A stretch of 64,000 nucleotides of DNA from Myxococcota bacterium (GTDB lineage Bacteria > Myxococcota_A > UBA796 > CAJQPC01). The stretch spans positions 1-64,000 of the forward strand of contig JAKLKD010000006.1 in assembly GCA_023150845.1 (NCBI GenBank), given 5' to 3'. The notes beneath the pieces were generated by a model that saw only the letters and a list, made by a program, of their open reading frames with translations, ran no database searches and had not been told where the DNA came from. Shown here in pieces: positions 60,773 through 64,000 of this stretch; position 1 is the first letter of the stretch; each line of letters opens with the position of its first letter. The position numbers were made by a program, and so were the translations under genes.

Positions 60773-62128
60773 ATGACCCTCAGCTACGACACGCTCTTGC
60801 GCCTCTCCGAGCGGATCCCCCGCTACACGAGCTACCCCACGGCGCCGTCTTGGCGTGTTGATGTGCGGCCCGAGGACGAGGCCGCCCGGATCCACCGGCT
60901 GCCGACGCCCGCGAGCGTCTACGTGCACATCCCGTTCTGCGTGGAGCAGTGCAGCTTCTGCGCCTGCAACCAGGTCGTCGCCGGGCGCCGCGACGCCGCC
61001 GCCCGCTACCTCAACGCCTTAGACGCCCAGGTGCGCCGCCTGCCCCTGCCCGGCGAGACCCACCCCATCGCCCGGATGGCCTGGGGCGGCGGCACCCCGA
61101 CCTGGCTGAGCGCTGAGGAGCTCGTGCAGCTCCACGGCCTGCTCACCCGGCGCCTCGTGCCCATCGACGGCGCGGAGCTCGACGTCGAGCTCGACCCGGA
61201 GATCACCTCCTCAGCCCAGCTCCAGGCCCTCGCCCAGCTCGGCGCGACCCGGGTGTCTATGGGCGTGCAGAGCTTCGACGCCGGGGTCCTGGAGGCCGTG
61301 GGACGCCCCCAGCGCGCCGAGCGCGTCTCCGCCGTGCTCAGCGAGGCCCGGGCCTTGGGCATGCGGGGCCTCAACATCGACCTCATGTACGGCCTGCCCC
61401 GGCAGGGCCTCGCCGTCTTCGCCCAGGACCTCGCCGAGACCATCCGCCTCGGCCCCGACCGGGTCGCCGTCTTCGGCTACGCCCACGTCCCGTGGCTCAA
61501 GCCCCACCAGCGGCGCCTCGACGCCTTCCCCCGGCCCGAGGCCGAGGAGCGCCTGCAGCTCTTCTTGATGGCCCACGAGGCCCTCCGCGCCGCGGGCTAT
61601 GTGCCCATCGGCTTTGACCACTTCGCCCGGCCCGACGACGCCTTGGCGATCGCCGCCCGGGAGCGCCGCCTGCACCGAAACTTCATGGGCTACACCACCC
61701 GGCCCGACCTGGAGCAGCTCGGCCTGGGCGTGAGCGCCATCAGCGAGCACCACGACGCCTGGTTTCAGCAGACCTCCAAGCTCTCGACTTGGTGGCGCCA
61801 GGCCGAGGCCGGGCAGCCCACCTTGGAGCGAGGCGCGCTCTTGACGCCAGAGGATCGGCTTCGAAAACACATCATCAACTCGGTGATGTGCAACTTGAGC
61901 CTGGACTTTGACGAGCTGGGCGCCCGCTTTGGCCTCGACGCGGCCACCGACCTCGCCCCGGAGCTGGCGAGCCTCGCGCCGATGGAGGCTCTGGGCCTCG
62001 TGCAGGTGGACGGCCAGGGCCTGCAGGTCACCGAGGCCGGGCGCCTCGTCGTACGAAACGTCGCCGCGGCCTTTGACCCCGGCCTCGCCGCCCCCCAGCG
62101 CGCGCCGAGGTTCAGCCAGGCGGTGTGA
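60773..62128 (+). CDS. hemN: oxygen-independent coproporphyrinogen III oxidase
   Basis: Radical-SAM enzyme that decarboxylates coproporphyrinogen III to protoporphyrinogen IX without oxygen. The radical-SAM cluster Cys are in HIPFCVEQCSFCACN (Cys56, 60, 63, with Cys65 the extra HemN Cys). Other family features: WGGGTPTWLS, ELDVELDPEIT, RVSMGVQSFD, NIDLMYGLP, GFDHFA, and the HemN-specific C-terminal domain (RKHIINSVMCNLSLDF). Length 451 fits. The strong sigma54 promoter suggests low-oxygen or nutrient-responsive control. Its stop overlaps the convergent CpXC gene by 17 bp. Confidence 0.95.
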   Translation: MTLSYDTLLRLSERIPRYTSYPTAPSWRVDVRPEDEAARIHRLPTPASVYVHIPFCVEQCSFCACNQVVAGRRDAAARYLNALDAQVRRLPLPGETHPIARMAWGGGTPTWLSAEELVQLHGLLTRRLVPIDGAELDVELDPEITSSAQLQALAQLGATRVSMGVQSFDAGVLEAVGRPQRAERVSAVLSEARALGMRGLNIDLMYGLPRQGLAVFAQDLAETIRLGPDRVAVFGYAHVPWLKPHQRRLDAFPRPEAEERLQLFLMAHEALRAAGYVPIGFDHFARPDDALAIAARERRLHRNFMGYTTRPDLEQLGLGVSAISEHHDAWFQQTSKLSTWWRQAEAGQPTLERGALLTPEDRLRKHIINSVMCNLSLDFDELGARFGLDAATDLAPELASLAPMEALGLVQVDGQGLQVTEAGRLVVRNVAAAFDPGLAAPQRAPRFSQAV

Positions 62129-62834
62129 GGCCCCGGGGCGCCGTGGCGAAGAGGTCCACACACCAGTCGTCGGCGAGCCAAGGAAAGTCTTGGTTCGCCC
62201 GGGACACGTCCCGCAGGCCACGCTCGTAGTCATCCCGGAGCACGGTGTGGTGGCCGAGGAGCTGGGAGCGCTGAATCAGCTCCGTCTCAGGCCCCACGAT
62301 CGGCGGGGGCGTGACCCGGGCGAACATGAGGTGGCCGCCGGGGAGCACCGCCGACAGGCGCCACAGCTCATCGGTGGGCGAGAGGCCGAGCGCCTCTTGG
62401 TGAACGCCTTTGAGCCACTCCACCACCCGATCGTCGAGGTCGGCGTCCCAAAGGCGCACCTTCTCCCGGAGGGCGTCGAAGCCGAACACCAGACGCCGCC
62501 GCATCCCCAGGCCCAGCTCTTCAGCGACCGGCGGCCCGAAGGTGAAGCTCTCATCAAAGATGCGCTCGTGGAGCGCCCGGGCCTCACGCCAGTCTGCGGG
62601 CAGGGTGGGCTCGACCGCGATGTACTGCTGGTGGTCAAAGTCGGTGTAGATCGTGCGGTTCACCACGTCGTGGAGATGACCGCAGCGGGGACAGGCGAAG
62701 CGCTGAGAACGCCCCTCGACGATGTCGCGCCGCACCTCGGGCAGCCGGGTGATGTGCATGCTCTTGATGAGATCAATCTCAAAAGGCGCACGACAGGCCA
62801 GGCAGGAGACGTGGTGATGGGTGAACGTGCTCAA
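62112..62834 (-). CDS. CpXC-domain protein
   Basis: A 240-residue protein with the CpXC pattern: VSCLACRAPFEIDLIKSMHITRLPEVRRDIVEGRSQRFACPRCGHLHDVVNRTIYTDF, i.e. CxxC and later CPxCG, zinc ligands. The rest (RQYIAVEPTLPADWREARALHERIFDESFTFGP-like) is the family's usual extension. Start TTG 62834 overlaps the stop of the upstream gene (TTGA), like the next gene pair, so the three genes are coupled. Function unknown. Confidence 0.8.
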   Translation of the reverse strand: MSTFTHHHVSCLACRAPFEIDLIKSMHITRLPEVRRDIVEGRSQRFACPRCGHLHDVVNRTIYTDFDHQQYIAVEPTLPADWREARALHERIFDESFTFGPPVAEELGLGMRRRLVFGFDALREKVRLWDADLDDRVVEWLKGVHQEALGLSPTDELWRLSAVLPGGHLMFARVTPPPIVGPETELIQRSQLLGHHTVLRDDYERGLRDVSRANQDFPWLADDWCVDLFATAPRGLTPPG

Positions 62835-63778
62835 GGAGTCGCCGCCGCGGCCGCCTGGGCTTGGGCGCGGGCGCCGCTGTCGGGGTGCTCGGCGGCGAGC
62901 ACGGCCAGGGCCGCCTTGGCCTCGGCGCCGCCGATGGCGGAGAGCGCGCGGATCATCTCGGCGATCACGAAGGGGTCCTTCTCGACCTTCGCCGCGGCGA
63001 GCAGGGCCGGGACCGCCGAGGCCTCGCCGATCTGGCCCAAGGCCAGCGCCGCCGCGCGACGCCCGTCGTTCCACTTCGACGACAACAAGGCCGTGAGCCC
63101 AGGCACCGCCCGAGGCTCTTTTTGTTGGCCGAGCCACTCCGCCGCGGCCTTCTGCGAGGTGCCTTGGCCCTGGCTGAGCGTGAGCAGCATGGCGTCGGTC
63201 TGCGCCGTCGGGCTGAGCGTGGCCTCGACGCGCGCCCGGCTCACCTTGGCGGGCACGCCCGGGCTCGCCTCGATACGAACCTGGTAGGGGGCGAAGGTGG
63301 GCGGGTCGCCAAGCCACGCGGTGAAGATCCGCGCGCCGGGCGGAGATTGCACCTCGGGCGCCTTCACCTGGGCCCACTCCGCCGCGCTCACCCGGGAGGG
63401 CGTGGCGCCGGTGGGGAGCTGCAACTGCGCCATACGCTCGCTGCCCAGGCGGGTGACCACCTCGGCGACGGCCTGGGGCGATCCGGCGCCGAGGGCGGCG
63501 TACCAGTCGCCTGTGCCGTCCTCGCGCAGGGGGCCATCGGCGCCGATGAACACGAAGCGGCCGTCGCCGCGGAAACAGTAGAAGGTGCCGAGATCGGCCT
63601 CGGGGCAGCGCACCACCTCGCCGGGCTGGGCGCCGCGGGCGATGAGCTCGGCCTGGGCCAAGGAGAGAGAGCGGTCCATCGAGTCACCTTCGGCGTGGGC
63701 GATTGGCTCAGGTTGTGTGGTGTCTTGGGCGCAGGCCGCCCCCAAGAGCGTGATCCAGAGCCCCAAGAGCACCCTCAA
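62831..63778 (-). CDS. HEAT-repeat lipoprotein
   Basis: A 315-residue protein from TTG 63778: signal peptide (RVLLGLWITLLGAAC) with a lipobox (GAAC), then an Ala/Glu-rich region with a short Cys-containing segment (EVVRCPEADLGTFYCFRGDGRFVFIGADG). The C-terminal ~120 residues look like HEAT repeats (RAVPGLTALLSSKWNDGRRAAALALGQIGEASAVPALLAAAKVEKDPFVIAEMIRALSAIGG). The start overlaps the previous stop (TTGA) and its own stop overlaps the CpXC start. Surface-exposed scaffold of unknown role. Confidence 0.7.
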   Translation of the reverse strand: MRVLLGLWITLLGAACAQDTTQPEPIAHAEGDSMDRSLSLAQAELIARGAQPGEVVRCPEADLGTFYCFRGDGRFVFIGADGPLREDGTGDWYAALGAGSPQAVAEVVTRLGSERMAQLQLPTGATPSRVSAAEWAQVKAPEVQSPPGARIFTAWLGDPPTFAPYQVRIEASPGVPAKVSRARVEATLSPTAQTDAMLLTLSQGQGTSQKAAAEWLGQQKEPRAVPGLTALLSSKWNDGRRAAALALGQIGEASAVPALLAAAKVEKDPFVIAEMIRALSAIGGAEAKAALAVLAAEHPDSGARAQAQAAAAATP

Positions 63779-64000
63779 ATCCCGGTGTTGTCGATGTTGG
63801 GGCCCGCGCCACCTCCCGCCGGGGGCTTGTAGGGTTGACGGTCGAGCACATGGCTGCGCATGAAGCCCGAGACGTCCGCGCTCAAGCCCCGACCCCACAG
63901 GCTCGGGTCGTTGTACCCCGCCGGATCCTTGAAGAACTCGGCGTAGCAGTTGGCGAAGAACTCCTTCTCCGACATCGCGGTGTAGTTGTCGCCCGTCGCG
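63775..64000 (-). CDS. C-terminal part of a protein possibly related to secreted metallopeptidases (partial at right edge)
   Basis: The minus strand is open from the right edge; the visible C-terminus reads NYTAMSEKEFFANCYAEFFKDPAGYNDPSLWG. The EFFANCYAEFF element resembles the Glu-containing third zinc-ligand helix (ExFAExYAExF) of toxin-associated metallopeptidases (for example DUF4157 or lethal-factor-like), whose HExxH would lie beyond the edge. The tail ends GGGAGPNIDNTGI. The first visible ATG (63975) is internal. Stop overlaps the HEAT lipoprotein start, so it is the first gene of that three-gene run. Confidence 0.5.
   Translation of the reverse strand, partial: ATGDNYTAMSEKEFFANCYAEFFKDPAGYNDPSLWGRGLSADVSGFMRSHVLDRQPYKPPAGGGAGPNIDNTGI

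Overview
A high-GC (about 70% by eye), densely coded chromosomal window with very short intergenic gaps and frequent start/stop overlaps. The gene styles suggest a Myxococcota-like (former deltaproteobacterial) organism: a kinase-type C-terminus with PEGA-like and SUMF1-like parts, many lipoproteins, PKD and PEGA proteins, a giant acidic Cys/Asp repeat lipoprotein, sigma54 use, selB, and TTG/GTG starts. This is an inference from style; no rRNA is present to confirm it.

Layout. 1-5.7 kb: partial membrane protein, lipoprotein, CapA-like phosphatase, htpG. 5.7-10.3 kb: an accessory island. A two-gene DUF cassette (the second gene DUF1828/DUF1829-like) faces a convergent XRE regulator. The pair is split by about 2.5 kb of AT-richer DNA carrying a PIN-like nuclease gene and IS481-like remnants, and 461-bp direct repeats flank the inserted DNA. 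10.3-17.5 kb: a four-gene operon tetR / membrane-fusion protein / RND pump fused to TolC / hemH, every junction tight. 17.6-23.8 kb: a lipoprotein of about 1,700 residues with some 46 Asp/Cys repeats, plus a PEGA protein. 24-28.2 kb: selB, a zinc-ribbon protein, an FAD monooxygenase. 28.2-33.5 kb: propeller-like protein, a family of PKD lipoproteins with one decayed copy, and a degenerate ParA-like/TPR protein. 33.7-39.2 kb: SUKH/TPR/HEAT protein and leuS. 39.3-45.8 kb: the classic replication-origin-region cluster dnaA (divergent) - rpmH - rnpA - yidD - yidC - jag - mnmE. 45.8-52.3 kb: beta-barrel candidate, galU, priA, a nucleotidyltransferase, a PP2C phosphatase. 52.3-60.1 kb: XRE/ImmA-type protease pair, hydroxyacyl-CoA dehydrogenase and thiolase, an HTH protein and a 1,024-residue HEIAH protein. 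60.1-64 kb: lipoprotein, hemN behind a strong sigma54-type promoter, then a coupled operon of a CpXC protein, a HEAT lipoprotein and a partial gene.

Working together. Housekeeping translation, membrane-insertion and RNA-processing genes sit in the conserved dnaA-rpmH block. Heme synthesis appears twice (hemH tied to an efflux operon, hemN under sigma54). The best candidates for something undescribed are the PIN-like island between direct repeats, the self-contained RND-TolC fusion coupled to ferrochelatase, the HTH/HEIAH pair, and rnpA with no canonical start codon. No tRNA, rRNA or CRISPR array was seen.
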